The notes under the pieces were generated by a model, which was given only the letters and a program-made list of their open reading frames with translations, was not told the origin of the DNA and did no database searches. Source: Bacteroidales bacterium UBA5433 (GTDB lineage Bacteria > Bacteroidota > Bacteroidia > Bacteroidales > UBA932). From it: 50,207 bases of DNA. How positions within the stretch are numbered: position 1 is the stretch's first letter; each line of letters starts with the position of its first letter. The position numbers and the translations under genes were made by a program. This document shows, piece after piece, positions 24,792-33,694 of the stretch. The DNA is taken from NCBI GenBank assembly GCA_002427525.1, contig DIRP01000012.1, positions 1-50,207 on the forward strand, given 5' to 3'.

Positions 24792-25784
24792 ATGGAAAGC
24801 GTAAACATTAAAGAGTTGAACGAACGGATTCAGCGGGAAAGTGCTTTTGTTGACATTATGTCCCTGGAAATGAGTAAAGTAATTGTTGGACAAAAGCAGT
24901 TGGTAGAAAACTTGTTGATTGGGCTTCTTGCAAATGGTCATATCTTGCTTGAAGGGGTTCCCGGTTTGGCTAAAACGTTAGCCATAAGGACACTGGCAAG
25001 TGTGATTGATGCCAAATTCAGCCGTATTCAGTTTACACCGGATCTGTTGCCGGCGGACCTTATAGGAACGCTTATATACAGTCAGCGTACAGAAGAATTC
25101 CAGGTTAAGAAGGGACCTGTTTTTGCAAACTTTATTTTGGCAGATGAAATCAACCGTTCTCCGGCAAAAGTGCAGTCTGCTCTTCTGGAAGCTATGCAGG
25201 AAAGACAGGTAACCATTGGAGAACACACGTTCCCCTTGCCGGAGCCTTTTCTGGTTCTGGCAACACAAAACCCGATAGAGCAAGAAGGAACGTACCCGTT
25301 ACCGGAAGCGCAGGTGGACCGTTTTATGCTAAAAGTGGTTGTGGATTACCCTAAAAAAGAAGAAGAGAAGCTTATTATTCGTATGAACAATGCCGGAGAA
25401 TTTCCCACAGCAGCTCAGGTATTAAAACCTGCAGACATACGAAAAGCACGTGAAGTTGTAAGGGAAGTCTATATGGACGAAAAAATTGAACGTTACATTG
25501 TTGATCTGGTATTTGCAACAAGGGAACCGGAAAATTACAACCTGCCACAGCTCAAACAGATGATCGCATACGGCTCTTCACCCCGGGCCAGCATATCCCT
25601 GGCCACTGCATCTAAAGCTTATGCTTTTATCCGGCGTCGGGGGTATGTCATTCCTGAGGATGTCCGTGCTGTTGCTTATGAAGTACTGCGTCATAGAATT
25701 GGTCTTACGTACCAGGCAGAGGCAGAAAACGTAGTACCAGAAGATATCATAACTTCTATCATTAATGCTGTTGAAGTTCCTTAA
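24792..25784 (+). CDS. MoxR-family AAA+ ATPase
   Basis: 330 residues from the ATG at 24792. Walker A GVPGLAKT (55-62), Walker B ILADEINR (about 115-122), and the MoxR signature QNPIEQEGTYPLPEAQVDRFM are present. MoxR ATPases are chaperone-like partners of VWA-domain proteins, and here the gene is followed by DUF58 and two VWA genes. A TTG 21 bases upstream is in frame but lies in the predicted -7 box. The gap to DUF58 is 9 bases. Confidence 0.95.
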   Translation: MESVNIKELNERIQRESAFVDIMSLEMSKVIVGQKQLVENLLIGLLANGHILLEGVPGLAKTLAIRTLASVIDAKFSRIQFTPDLLPADLIGTLIYSQRTEEFQVKKGPVFANFILADEINRSPAKVQSALLEAMQERQVTIGEHTFPLPEPFLVLATQNPIEQEGTYPLPEAQVDRFMLKVVVDYPKKEEEKLIIRMNNAGEFPTAAQVLKPADIRKAREVVREVYMDEKIERYIVDLVFATREPENYNLPQLKQMIAYGSSPRASISLATASKAYAFIRRRGYVIPEDVRAVAYEVLRHRIGLTYQAEAENVVPEDIITSIINAVEVP

Positions 25785-25793
25785 TAGCTGCTC

Positions 25794-26675
25794 ATGACTA
25801 ACGATTTGCTCAAGAATGTTCGAAAGATAGAAATCAGGACAAGAGGATTGTCGCGGCAGATTTTTGCCGGAGAGTACCATTCTGCCTATAAGGGCAGGGG
25901 GATGGCATTCAGCGAGGTACGTGAATACCAGTTTGGCGATGATGTTCGGAATATGGATTGGAATGTTACAGCGCGTATGAATGCTCCTTACGTTAAGGTC
26001 TTTGAAGAGGAGCGGGAATTGACAGTTGTGTTGCTTATTGATGTCAGCGGTTCCCGCTGGTTTGGAACAAGGGAGAAACTGAAAAAAGAATTGCTGGCAG
26101 AAGTAGCTGCTGTATTAAGCTTCTCGGCTTCTCTAAATAACGACAAGGTGGGCGCTCTGTTTTTTAGTGACCGGGTGGAAAAATTCATTCCTCCAAAAAA
26201 AGGAAGGTCTCACTTGTTGCACATCATACGCGAGATGCTGGAGTTTGAGCCAGAAAGCAAAGGAACCAACATCTCTGAAGCGCTTCGTTTTCTAACAAAT
26301 GCCATAAAAAAACGTTGTACGGCATTTCTTTTGTCAGATTTGATGGACGTAGGACCTGATGAACACCCGCGTTTTGAAGAGGCATTGAAAATTGCCGTTA
26401 ACAAACACGACCTGGCGGCCATTCAAATTTACGACTATCGGGAGACCGAACTTCCCAACATAGGCCTGGTACGTATGACAGATGCCGAAACAGCCCGTGA
26501 ACAATGGATAGATACTTCCCGCAGAAAAGTGAGGGAAGAGTATGCCCGCTGGTACCAGACCAGCCAGGAAAGTATAAAAAACCTCCTTACCAAATACCAG
26601 GTGGATTTCGTAAAGATAGCTACGGATCAGGATTACGTTCAACCGTTGATCCGGCTTTTTAAAAACAGACCCTGA
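25794..26675 (+). CDS. DUF58 domain protein (VWA-like)
   Basis: 293 residues. The DUF58 signature YHSAYKGRGMAFSEVREYQFGDDVRNMDWNVTAR lies at about residues 28-61, and a VWA-like MIDAS motif DVSGS is at 83-87. DUF58 proteins almost always accompany MoxR ATPases; no membrane segment is seen, so it is probably cytosolic. It is the second gene of the Bat run; only 2 bases separate it from the next gene, implying coupling. Confidence 0.93.
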   Translation: MTNDLLKNVRKIEIRTRGLSRQIFAGEYHSAYKGRGMAFSEVREYQFGDDVRNMDWNVTARMNAPYVKVFEEERELTVVLLIDVSGSRWFGTREKLKKELLAEVAAVLSFSASLNNDKVGALFFSDRVEKFIPPKKGRSHLLHIIREMLEFEPESKGTNISEALRFLTNAIKKRCTAFLLSDLMDVGPDEHPRFEEALKIAVNKHDLAAIQIYDYRETELPNIGLVRMTDAETAREQWIDTSRRKVREEYARWYQTSQESIKNLLTKYQVDFVKIATDQDYVQPLIRLFKNRP

Positions 26676-26677
26676 TT

Positions 26678-27685
26678 ATGCCAAGATTCAGATTGTATGG
26701 TTTGATTTTAACGTTGCTTCTGCTCTGCCCGCTGGTTAGCCCTGCGCAACAGCGGCCGGTAACAACGGCGGGGCAACAGCCACCGGCTGCTGCATTGGAA
26801 TCTGTATTGGAAAAAGACAGCATTCTTATTGGAGATCAGGTATGGTGGAACATGTTCCTGCCAAAGGATAGTTGGATAAATACAGAAATTGAAGCCGCTG
26901 CCTTTCCGGAACTTCCTTTTAATATCACGGAAGGTGTAGAGGCGCTATCGCAACTGAAGCTGGATTCTTTGGTACGTAAAAGGCGTGTGGAAAGCATACG
27001 GGCACGGATACTGATTACCTCGTTTGACAGCGGTTCTTACAGCTTGCCCCACATGCCCCTTTACTTAAAAAGAGAAGACGGAACCATAGACACCCTGCTG
27101 TTCCAGGGGCCGGATTTGTATGTAAATACCATACCAATAGACACCACCTCTTTTGAGCCGTATGGAATCAAACCGCAAATGCGGTATCCGATAACATGGG
27201 CCGAGGTGTTATCCCTGGTTGCTGCCATTCTGGTTTTGGCTGCAGCCATCCTGCTGACTGTCCGGATTGTGAAACGGCGTAGAGAAAATTTGCCTGTTTT
27301 TGGAAATCCCGATCCGGAGGACCCTCCGCACATAGCGGCTCTTAAGGTCTTTACGGCTATTAAAAAGCAGGAGCTCTGGAAAAAGCAAAAAGCAAAACCA
27401 TATTATACCCTTATAACAGACACGTTACGTCTGTACCTGAAAGGAAGGTGGGGTATTCAGGCCATGGAGCAAACCTCGGCAGAAATGCTTGCCTCCTTAC
27501 AAGCACAGCAGGACAACGATACACTGCTTACGAAAGAAGTGTTGGACACATTGTCTTCTATGCTTACGATAGGAGATCTGGCAAAATTCGCCAAATACGT
27601 TCCATCGGAATCTGAAAATATAACAGCCTTGGACCAGGCCATTTATTTTGTAACTCATACAGTGGAGGTGAGGAGTGAGGAGTGA
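26678..27685 (+). CDS. Bat-cluster membrane protein of unknown function
   Basis: 335 residues. A signal peptide (about 1-23, ending SPAQQ) leads to a periplasmic strand-rich domain (about 35-165), one membrane helix (about 172-192, VLSLVAAILVLAAAILLTV) and a basic, helical cytosolic region (about 195-335). The layout matches the protein found between DUF58 and batA in many Bacteroidota and resembles a short BatD. No enzyme motif is seen. The stop codon lies inside three tandem copies of GTGAGGA (27668-27688). Confidence 0.8.
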   Translation: MPRFRLYGLILTLLLLCPLVSPAQQRPVTTAGQQPPAAALESVLEKDSILIGDQVWWNMFLPKDSWINTEIEAAAFPELPFNITEGVEALSQLKLDSLVRKRRVESIRARILITSFDSGSYSLPHMPLYLKREDGTIDTLLFQGPDLYVNTIPIDTTSFEPYGIKPQMRYPITWAEVLSLVAAILVLAAAILLTVRIVKRRRENLPVFGNPDPEDPPHIAALKVFTAIKKQELWKKQKAKPYYTLITDTLRLYLKGRWGIQAMEQTSAEMLASLQAQQDNDTLLTKEVLDTLSSMLTIGDLAKFAKYVPSESENITALDQAIYFVTHTVEVRSEE

Positions 27686-27688
27686 GGA
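27668..27688 (+). repeat. Three tandem GTGAGGA heptamers across a stop codon
   Basis: Three perfect 7-base copies span the last codons and TGA stop of the gene before batA. Because 7 is not a multiple of 3, gain or loss of a unit would shift the frame of the extreme C-terminus only. The purine-rich run also lies about 18 bases upstream of the batA ATG. Confidence 0.9.
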
Positions 27689-27705
27689 GAATAAATTATT
27701 GATAT

Positions 27706-28695
27706 ATGTTTTTTGAATACCCACGGCTTCTGTTTTTGTTATTCTTGCTAATTCCTTTGGCGGGTTGGTATGTGTATAAGGAATGGAAAGGGAAAAATGC
27801 GCCGGCACTGCAGGTATCGTCCCTCCAGCCGTTCAAACACGGCAGTAAGTCCTTTAAGAAAACATTGTACCATGTACCGTTTATCTTGCGGTTGATTGCT
27901 CTGGCAGCTTTGATTCTGGCCATGGCTCGTCCGCGCTCTTCGTCAGATTATGAAACTACAACAACAGAAGGAATTGACATCATGCTTACTATTGATGTGT
28001 CTTCTTCTATGTTGGCCCGCGATTTTAAACCGGACCGGATTGCGGCTGCCAAGGATATTGCTATCCAATTTATTGCAGAAAGACCTACCGACAGGATGGG
28101 GATAGTGGTGTTTGCCGGGGAATCTTATACACAATGTCCATTGACTACAGATCGAGTTACCCTTATTAATATGATGAAGGACGTGCAGACGGGATTGATT
28201 GAAGACGGAACGGCTATAGGGAACGGATTGGCTACGGCAGTAGCCCGTTTAAAAGATTCGGACGCCGTAAGCCGGGTGATAATCCTGCTTACGGACGGTG
28301 TGAACAACCGGGGCGAAGTAACCCCGTTAACGGCAGCTGAAATAGCACGCACCTACGGTATTCGGGTATATACCATTGGAGTGGGAGCGCGCGGAACGGC
28401 TCCTTATCCGGTCATGACACCCTATGGTGTACAGATTCAACAGATACCGGTTGAAATTGACGAAGAATTGCTGGAACAGGTTGCAGACATGACAGGTGGA
28501 GAATATTTCAGGGCAACAGACAATACCAAGTTAATGTCTATTTACAGCCAGATTAACAAGATGGAAAAAAGCAAAACGCTGGTAGATTCTTTTCCTGTGT
28601 ATAAAGAAAAGTTTGTATTTTTTGCATTAATTACTTTGTTTGCCCTGGCTTTGGAATTTTTGCTACGTTGGATTGTTTTGAAAAGAATACCTTAA
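27706..28695 (+). CDS. batA: Aerotolerance protein BatA (VWA domain)
   Basis: 329 residues. Two N-terminal membrane helices (about 7-24 and 57-74), a von Willebrand A domain (about 88-285) with MIDAS motif DVSSS starting at D97 and the LLTDGVNN segment, and a C-terminal membrane helix (about 303-325). BatA proteins are linked to oxygen tolerance and envelope stress in Bacteroides and other genera. The gene is 6 bases before batB, and together with BatB and BatD it probably forms the core of the membrane complex. Confidence 0.93.
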   Translation: MFFEYPRLLFLLFLLIPLAGWYVYKEWKGKNAPALQVSSLQPFKHGSKSFKKTLYHVPFILRLIALAALILAMARPRSSSDYETTTTEGIDIMLTIDVSSSMLARDFKPDRIAAAKDIAIQFIAERPTDRMGIVVFAGESYTQCPLTTDRVTLINMMKDVQTGLIEDGTAIGNGLATAVARLKDSDAVSRVIILLTDGVNNRGEVTPLTAAEIARTYGIRVYTIGVGARGTAPYPVMTPYGVQIQQIPVEIDEELLEQVADMTGGEYFRATDNTKLMSIYSQINKMEKSKTLVDSFPVYKEKFVFFALITLFALALEFLLRWIVLKRIP

Positions 28696-28701
28696 TAACA
28701 T

Positions 28702-30417
28702 ATGATAGAGTTAGCTCAGGCACAGTATTTATGGATTCTTGCGGTGATTCCGCTCCTGTTTGTTACTTACGGGTTGTACAGGAATTATGGTAAAAGAATG
28801 CTCCGGCGGTTTGGAGACCCTAAGCTGCTGGAACCTCTTATGCCTACCGTTTCCCGCCGCCGAGGATGGTTGAAAATCAGTTTGTTTTCACTGGGTTTGT
28901 TCTTTTTTGTACTCGGTCTGGCACGTCCGCGTACGGGGGCACGTGTTAAGGAAGTTAAGCGTACAGGTGTAGAAATTATCATTGCTCTGGACGTTTCCAA
29001 TTCAATGTTGGCTCAGGATTACTCTCCCAACAGACTGGAGCGGGCCAAACTGGCGGTATCGCGTCTGGTAGACAACCTGGGCCGTGACAGAATCGGCTTG
29101 ATTGTTTTTGCAGGAGAAGCTTTTGTACAGCTCCCGGTTACGACAGATTATGTGAGTGCAAAAGCGTTTTTGAATACCATCAACACGGGCTCTGTACCTA
29201 AACAGGGAACGGCTATGGGGCAGGCTATAATTACCGGAATACGGAGTTTTAGTCTGGATACTCCGGAAAGCAGGGCTTTGATTGTCATATCGGATGGAGA
29301 AAACCACGAAGATGACCCGGTAGCGGCAGCGACAGAAGCAGCCGGTCAGGGAATCCGTATACATTGCATTGGCATTGGTTCAGAAACAGGGAAACCTATT
29401 CCCCTGGCAGACGGAACATTGCTTAAGGATGAGGAAGGAAATACCGTGGTAACCAAATTGGATGAAAAAACACTCATGGAAGTGGCTGCAACGGGAGGTG
29501 GTCTGTATGTGAGAGCCGGTAATTCTGATTTTGGCCTGCAGGGAATTATAGACGAAGTCAGAAAAATGGACGAACAGGAGTTTCAATCGGTAATTTTTGA
29601 AGATTTTAACGAGCAGTTTATGTATTTTTTTGGGATAGCGCTTTTTTTCTTCTTACTGGAAATGTTGATAGGCGAACGGAAAGGAAGGAAATTTGCAAGT
29701 TTTGATATCTTTACAAAAACTACAGTGTGTTTTCTTGTCTTCACAGGGTTTACTTTAACCGCTGCAGCTCAGGCAGATAAAAAAGATATCCGTGCCGGAA
29801 ACAAGGCGTTTCGTAGTGGGAATATGGAAAAAGCCTTGCTGGATTACCAAAGGGCTGCAACAAAAGATTCCACCTCTTTGAAAGCAAAATACAACATGGC
29901 AAATGCCATGTACCTGACGGGGGACAACCGGCAGGCAGCTGCAGTTATGGAAAGCGTTCCGGACTCCCTGCAAGTTCCTGCACAAAAAGCAGATGCCTGG
30001 CATAATTTTGGGAATTTCCATCTGGCCGATAAAGGTTATGCGCAAAGTATAGAAGCGTATAAAAATGCCTTGCGTCAGAATCCGGAAGATATGGAAACAA
30101 AAACAAACCTGGCTTATGCCCAAAAGATGTTGAAAGACCAGCAGGACCAACAAGACCAGGATCAAGACCAGGATCAGGATCAGGACAAGGATCAGGACAA
30201 GGATCAGGACAAGGATCAGGACAAGGATCAGGACAAGGACAAGGATCAGGACAAGGACCAGGACAAAGACCGCGAGCAGGAGCAGCCGGCTATTTCGCCA
30301 CAGGCAGCTCAGCAAATCCTGGAAGCCATGCAACAGAAAGAAAAAGAAACGCAAGACAAGATACAAAAGGAGAAGGCAAAAGCTGCAGTTCCGGTACGTT
30401 CCGGTAAAAATTGGTAA
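28702..30417 (+). CDS. Fused aerotolerance protein BatB-BatC
   Basis: 571 residues where BatB alone is about 330. Residues 1-330 are BatB: helices at about 9-26 and 57-74, a VWA domain with MIDAS DVSNS starting at D97, and a C-terminal helix at 307-324. Residues 338-357 (TVCFLVFTGFTLTAAAQA) look like a former BatC signal peptide. Residues 360-478 are BatC with tetratricopeptide repeats, followed by about 45 residues of D, Q and K (479-523) and a charged helix. There is no stop between the parts, so a genuine fusion or a sequencing artefact must be considered. It overlaps the upstream TTG of batD. Confidence 0.88.
   Translation: MIELAQAQYLWILAVIPLLFVTYGLYRNYGKRMLRRFGDPKLLEPLMPTVSRRRGWLKISLFSLGLFFFVLGLARPRTGARVKEVKRTGVEIIIALDVSNSMLAQDYSPNRLERAKLAVSRLVDNLGRDRIGLIVFAGEAFVQLPVTTDYVSAKAFLNTINTGSVPKQGTAMGQAIITGIRSFSLDTPESRALIVISDGENHEDDPVAAATEAAGQGIRIHCIGIGSETGKPIPLADGTLLKDEEGNTVVTKLDEKTLMEVAATGGGLYVRAGNSDFGLQGIIDEVRKMDEQEFQSVIFEDFNEQFMYFFGIALFFFLLEMLIGERKGRKFASFDIFTKTTVCFLVFTGFTLTAAAQADKKDIRAGNKAFRSGNMEKALLDYQRAATKDSTSLKAKYNMANAMYLTGDNRQAAAVMESVPDSLQVPAQKADAWHNFGNFHLADKGYAQSIEAYKNALRQNPEDMETKTNLAYAQKMLKDQQDQQDQDQDQDQDQDKDQDKDQDKDQDKDQDKDKDQDKDQDKDREQEQPAISPQAAQQILEAMQQKEKETQDKIQKEKAKAAVPVRSGKNW
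30136..30270 (+). repeat. DQ/DK low-complexity coding repeat
   Basis: About 45 codons consist almost only of Asp, Gln and Lys, built largely from a 12-base unit of the form gacaaggatcag. The highly charged stretch should be disordered and is likely to vary in length between strains. It lies in the C-terminal tail of the BatC part. Confidence 0.95.
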
Positions 30418-30425
30418 AACACAAC

Positions 30426-32237
30426 ATGTCAATGAAAAAATTTGTCGTAGCCGTATTGGGTGTTTTATGTTTTGTGCAAGCAGGTGCACAAGGCCGGTTT
30501 ACCGTTGAGGTACCAAAAGTTGTTACAACAGGGGAAAGGTTCCGTCTGGTGTTTACAGCAACGGATTTGCCTCATGAAACATTCAATCCGCCACTAATTC
30601 AAGATTTTGTGGTTTTGGCCGGACCAACAACTTCTACCATGAACAGGATGGAATATATTAACGGACGAAGGACGCAAAGTCGGTCTGTTAGTTATACGTA
30701 TATTCTGGAAGCTTCTGAACCGGGACGCTATACCATTGAAGAGGCATCTGTTGTTTCTGACAACGTGACGTACAAAACTCAGCCCGCAACTATAGAGGTA
30801 ATAAAGGGTGCAGAAAAGCCGGTAAGAGAGCAGCGGGAGGAACCGGCAACGGCGTCTGCAACTATCACGGACGAAGATGTGTTTTTACGTTTGTCGGTGA
30901 ACAAAAGAAGGGTTGTTAAAGGAGAGCCGCTGACCGCAACTCTTAAATTATATACCCGGGTAAACGTGGCCGGAGCTGAAGATATCCGGTTTCCGGAATT
31001 TAATGGATTCTGGAATCAGGAAGTGTATGCACCTCAGCAAATAGAATGGCAACGCGAAAATGTGGGTGGCGAAATATACCAGGCAGCCACGCTAAGGAGT
31101 TATGTTTTGTTGCCCCAACAGACCGGAGACATCCGCATTGACCCTTCCGAAATTGTATGTGTTATTCAGGTGCGCAGTACCCGCAGAGGACAGTCTTTGC
31201 TCGATGATTTCTTTGATACGTACCAAACGGTACGCAAAAGGGTTGTTGCACCTGCCGTAACGGTAACGGTAAAGGATTTGCCGGCAGGGGCACCGGCTTC
31301 GTTTAAAGGAGCTGTAGGCAAGTATTCCTTAAAAACATCTTTGGGGAAAGACTCAATCCGGGCTCACGATGCTGTGTCTGTATATTTAACCGTTACAGGA
31401 GCAGGTAATATTAACCTGCTGGAAGCACCGGTGGTACAGTTCCCGCCTGACTTTGAAGTATACGATGCTAAAATAACAGATGATTTTACCAGCAAGGATG
31501 GTACATTTTCCGGATCAAAGACTTTTGAATACCCGGTTATCCCCAGAAGTCACGGAGATTTCACTATCCCCTCTGTTGAGTTTTCTTTTTACGATATTGG
31601 ATCGGGTCAGTATAGAACATTGCGAAGTGAACCCATGGTATTAAAGGTGGGCAAGAATACAGAAACCGGACTTTCTTCAGGAGTGTACAATCCTGCTCAC
31701 AGAAGAACGGTAGAAAGCCTGGGGCAGGATATCAGGCATATTTATACCACCCGTCCTGTGTGGCGTAACAAGGGTTTCTGTTATACGGGAAGTGTGTATT
31801 ATTACCTTACCCTGGTCCTTATTCTGTCAGGTGCAGGAGCTGTTTATGTGTGGCTTAGCAAAAGGAGGAAACACAGAAGTGATGTGGTAAGGGTACGTAA
31901 TAGTCGTGCTAACAAAATAGCCAGAGCACGATTGAAAACTGCTGAAGGTTATATGAAACAACATTTGTTTGCAGGTTATTACGAAGAATTGAACCGTGCC
32001 CTGTGGGGCTACATTGCAGACAAACTGGCTTTGTCACAGGCAGACAGTTCAAGAGAGCGGATAGAATCCTTGTTGAAAGAGCGTCAGGTCGCTGAAAACC
32101 TTATTGCAGATTATACCCAATTGATAGAATCTTGTGAATTTGCACGTTATGCGCCGGATCCGGGACAGCTGGAAAAAGAGCGGATTTTTGAACAAGCCGT
32201 TACGGTAATTAGTAAAATGGAACAAGCCCTGAAATAG
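30426..32237 (+). CDS. batD: Aerotolerance protein BatD
   Basis: 603 residues from the ATG at 30426 (a second ATG at 30432 is also possible). A signal peptide (about 1-22, VLCFVQAGAQG) precedes several immunoglobulin-like strand-rich domains (about 25-440), a membrane helix (about 460-482, YYYLTLVLILSGAGAVYVWL) and a basic, helical cytosolic tail of about 120 residues. This is the BatD layout, a large oxygen-tolerance protein exposed to the periplasm. It starts 8 bases after batB-batC and stops 8 bases before batE. Confidence 0.93.
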   Translation: MSMKKFVVAVLGVLCFVQAGAQGRFTVEVPKVVTTGERFRLVFTATDLPHETFNPPLIQDFVVLAGPTTSTMNRMEYINGRRTQSRSVSYTYILEASEPGRYTIEEASVVSDNVTYKTQPATIEVIKGAEKPVREQREEPATASATITDEDVFLRLSVNKRRVVKGEPLTATLKLYTRVNVAGAEDIRFPEFNGFWNQEVYAPQQIEWQRENVGGEIYQAATLRSYVLLPQQTGDIRIDPSEIVCVIQVRSTRRGQSLLDDFFDTYQTVRKRVVAPAVTVTVKDLPAGAPASFKGAVGKYSLKTSLGKDSIRAHDAVSVYLTVTGAGNINLLEAPVVQFPPDFEVYDAKITDDFTSKDGTFSGSKTFEYPVIPRSHGDFTIPSVEFSFYDIGSGQYRTLRSEPMVLKVGKNTETGLSSGVYNPAHRRTVESLGQDIRHIYTTRPVWRNKGFCYTGSVYYYLTLVLILSGAGAVYVWLSKRRKHRSDVVRVRNSRANKIARARLKTAEGYMKQHLFAGYYEELNRALWGYIADKLALSQADSSRERIESLLKERQVAENLIADYTQLIESCEFARYAPDPGQLEKERIFEQAVTVISKMEQALK

Positions 32238-32245
32238 AAATTGAC

Positions 32246-33031
32246 ATGAAAAAGTTCTTTTTTTTAGCCATGCTGTTGCTTGCTCCGGGGATTGTTTCCG
32301 GGGCACAACATAGTGCAGGGAGTGGTCGAACTGTTGCAGACAGTTTGTGGGACTATGCCAATTCCTGTTATACAAATGCTGCATACAGCGAAGCCCTGGA
32401 CGTGTACTTACAGATTGAGCAAACCGGAACCGAATCTGCTGCTTTGTACTACAACATGGGTAATGCATATTTTAAAATGCATTATATGGCCCAGGCCATC
32501 GTGTATTATGAAAAAGCGTTGCGTCTGGACCCAAACAATCCGGATGTACAGTACAATCTTTCAGTTGCCCGTGATCAATGTATTGATAGAATTGAGCCGG
32601 TACCGCAGTTTTTTGTAGCAGCGTGGTTGCATAAGAGCCACCGGGTATTACCTTCCGGTATGTGGTCCGCTATTTCTTTCGTATTGTTGGCACTGGCGTT
32701 GGGCCTTTTTCTATTGTTTCTTTTTGCAGACAGGATCAAGGTTAGAAAGACCTCTTTTGTGCTATCGATTCTTGTCTTTCTTTTATCGGTTACCTCGGGT
32801 ATTTTTGCCTGGCAGTCAAAAAAAGAAATGACAAGGGAAGACACGGCTGTTGTGGTTTCTGCAGTAAGCCCGGTAAAATCTGCACCGGGGGCCCAGGGTA
32901 AGGATTTGTTGGTTTTACATGAAGGTACCAAGGTACGCGTATTGGAAGAAATGGGAGAGTGGGCACGCATTGAATTGGAAGATGGCAGACAGGGATGGGT
33001 ACTGCTTCATGAGATTGTTTTTGTATATTAG
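32246..33031 (+). CDS. batE: Aerotolerance protein BatE (TPR and SH3)
   Basis: 261 residues. A signal peptide (about 1-20) is followed by tetratricopeptide repeats (about 35-110; ALYYNMGNAYFKM, AIVYYEKALRLDPNNPDVQYNL), two membrane helices (about 142-160 and 168-190) and a C-terminal bacterial SH3-like domain (about 200-261; LHEGTKVRVLEEMGEWARIELEDGRQGWV). It is the last Bat gene. TPR and SH3 parts suggest protein binding on the periplasmic side. Confidence 0.93.
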   Translation: MKKFFFLAMLLLAPGIVSGAQHSAGSGRTVADSLWDYANSCYTNAAYSEALDVYLQIEQTGTESAALYYNMGNAYFKMHYMAQAIVYYEKALRLDPNNPDVQYNLSVARDQCIDRIEPVPQFFVAAWLHKSHRVLPSGMWSAISFVLLALALGLFLLFLFADRIKVRKTSFVLSILVFLLSVTSGIFAWQSKKEMTREDTAVVVSAVSPVKSAPGAQGKDLLVLHEGTKVRVLEEMGEWARIELEDGRQGWVLLHEIVFVY

Positions 33032-33051
33032 CAAGTTGAAATTGTATTTAA

Positions 33052-33690
33052 ATGGATTATAACACACAGAGAAAAAGTTTAATACTGCCTGAATACGGCC
33101 GCTATATCCAGAATATGGTGGAAGAAGCCGTTCAGATTCAGGACAGAGAAAAACGCACCAGACAGGTCAAGGCGATTGTGAATGCCATGAGTGCTCTGAA
33201 TCCGCAATTGCGGGAAATGAATGATTATTACCACAAATTGTGGGATCATGTTCACATTATTGCAGAGTATAAGCTGGATGTTGATTCGCCTTTTCCCCCT
33301 CCTGAACAAGATAGCTTTTCAGCCAAACCTCACCAAATAGAGGCACAAAGGGAACCTGTTAAAGTAATGCATTACGGGAGAAACATTCAGAATATGGTAA
33401 TGGCCATAGCTTCTAAGCCGGAAGGAGAAGAGCGGGATGAAATGACTATGGCTTTAGCTTCCTACATGCGCAAACAATATCTTATCTGGAATAAAGACAC
33501 CGTAGCCGATCAGACTATTTTTAATGATATTAAGACACTTTCCAACGGAACTCTGACGGTTCCCGAAGGGGCAAAACTGTCAGAGATCCAGGGTGAATTC
33601 AGACAGCCAAATATTCCGGGTACACGTACACAACGTCAGGGACAATGGCATAAAGGCAAGAAAAAGAAAAGAACGGTTTCCAACAATTGA
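33052..33690 (+). CDS. DUF4290 family protein
   Basis: 212 residues. The N-terminus MDYNTQRKSLILPEYGRYIQNMVEEA and the repeat of the theme at YGRNIQNMVMAI (about 105-116) are typical of DUF4290, a Bacteroidota family of unknown function. The C-terminal 25 residues are very basic (GKKKKRTVSNN), which could bind nucleic acid. It starts 20 bases after batE and ends 4 bases before the ftsK start, so it is probably part of the same run. Confidence 0.88.
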   Translation: MDYNTQRKSLILPEYGRYIQNMVEEAVQIQDREKRTRQVKAIVNAMSALNPQLREMNDYYHKLWDHVHIIAEYKLDVDSPFPPPEQDSFSAKPHQIEAQREPVKVMHYGRNIQNMVMAIASKPEGEERDEMTMALASYMRKQYLIWNKDTVADQTIFNDIKTLSNGTLTVPEGAKLSEIQGEFRQPNIPGTRTQRQGQWHKGKKKKRTVSNN

Positions 33691-33694
33691 TTTC

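Noticed and set aside
30411..30425. Upstream TTG start of batD
   Set aside because: It overlaps the end of the BatB-BatC frame and adds residues before a complete signal peptide; the ATG at 30426 fits better.
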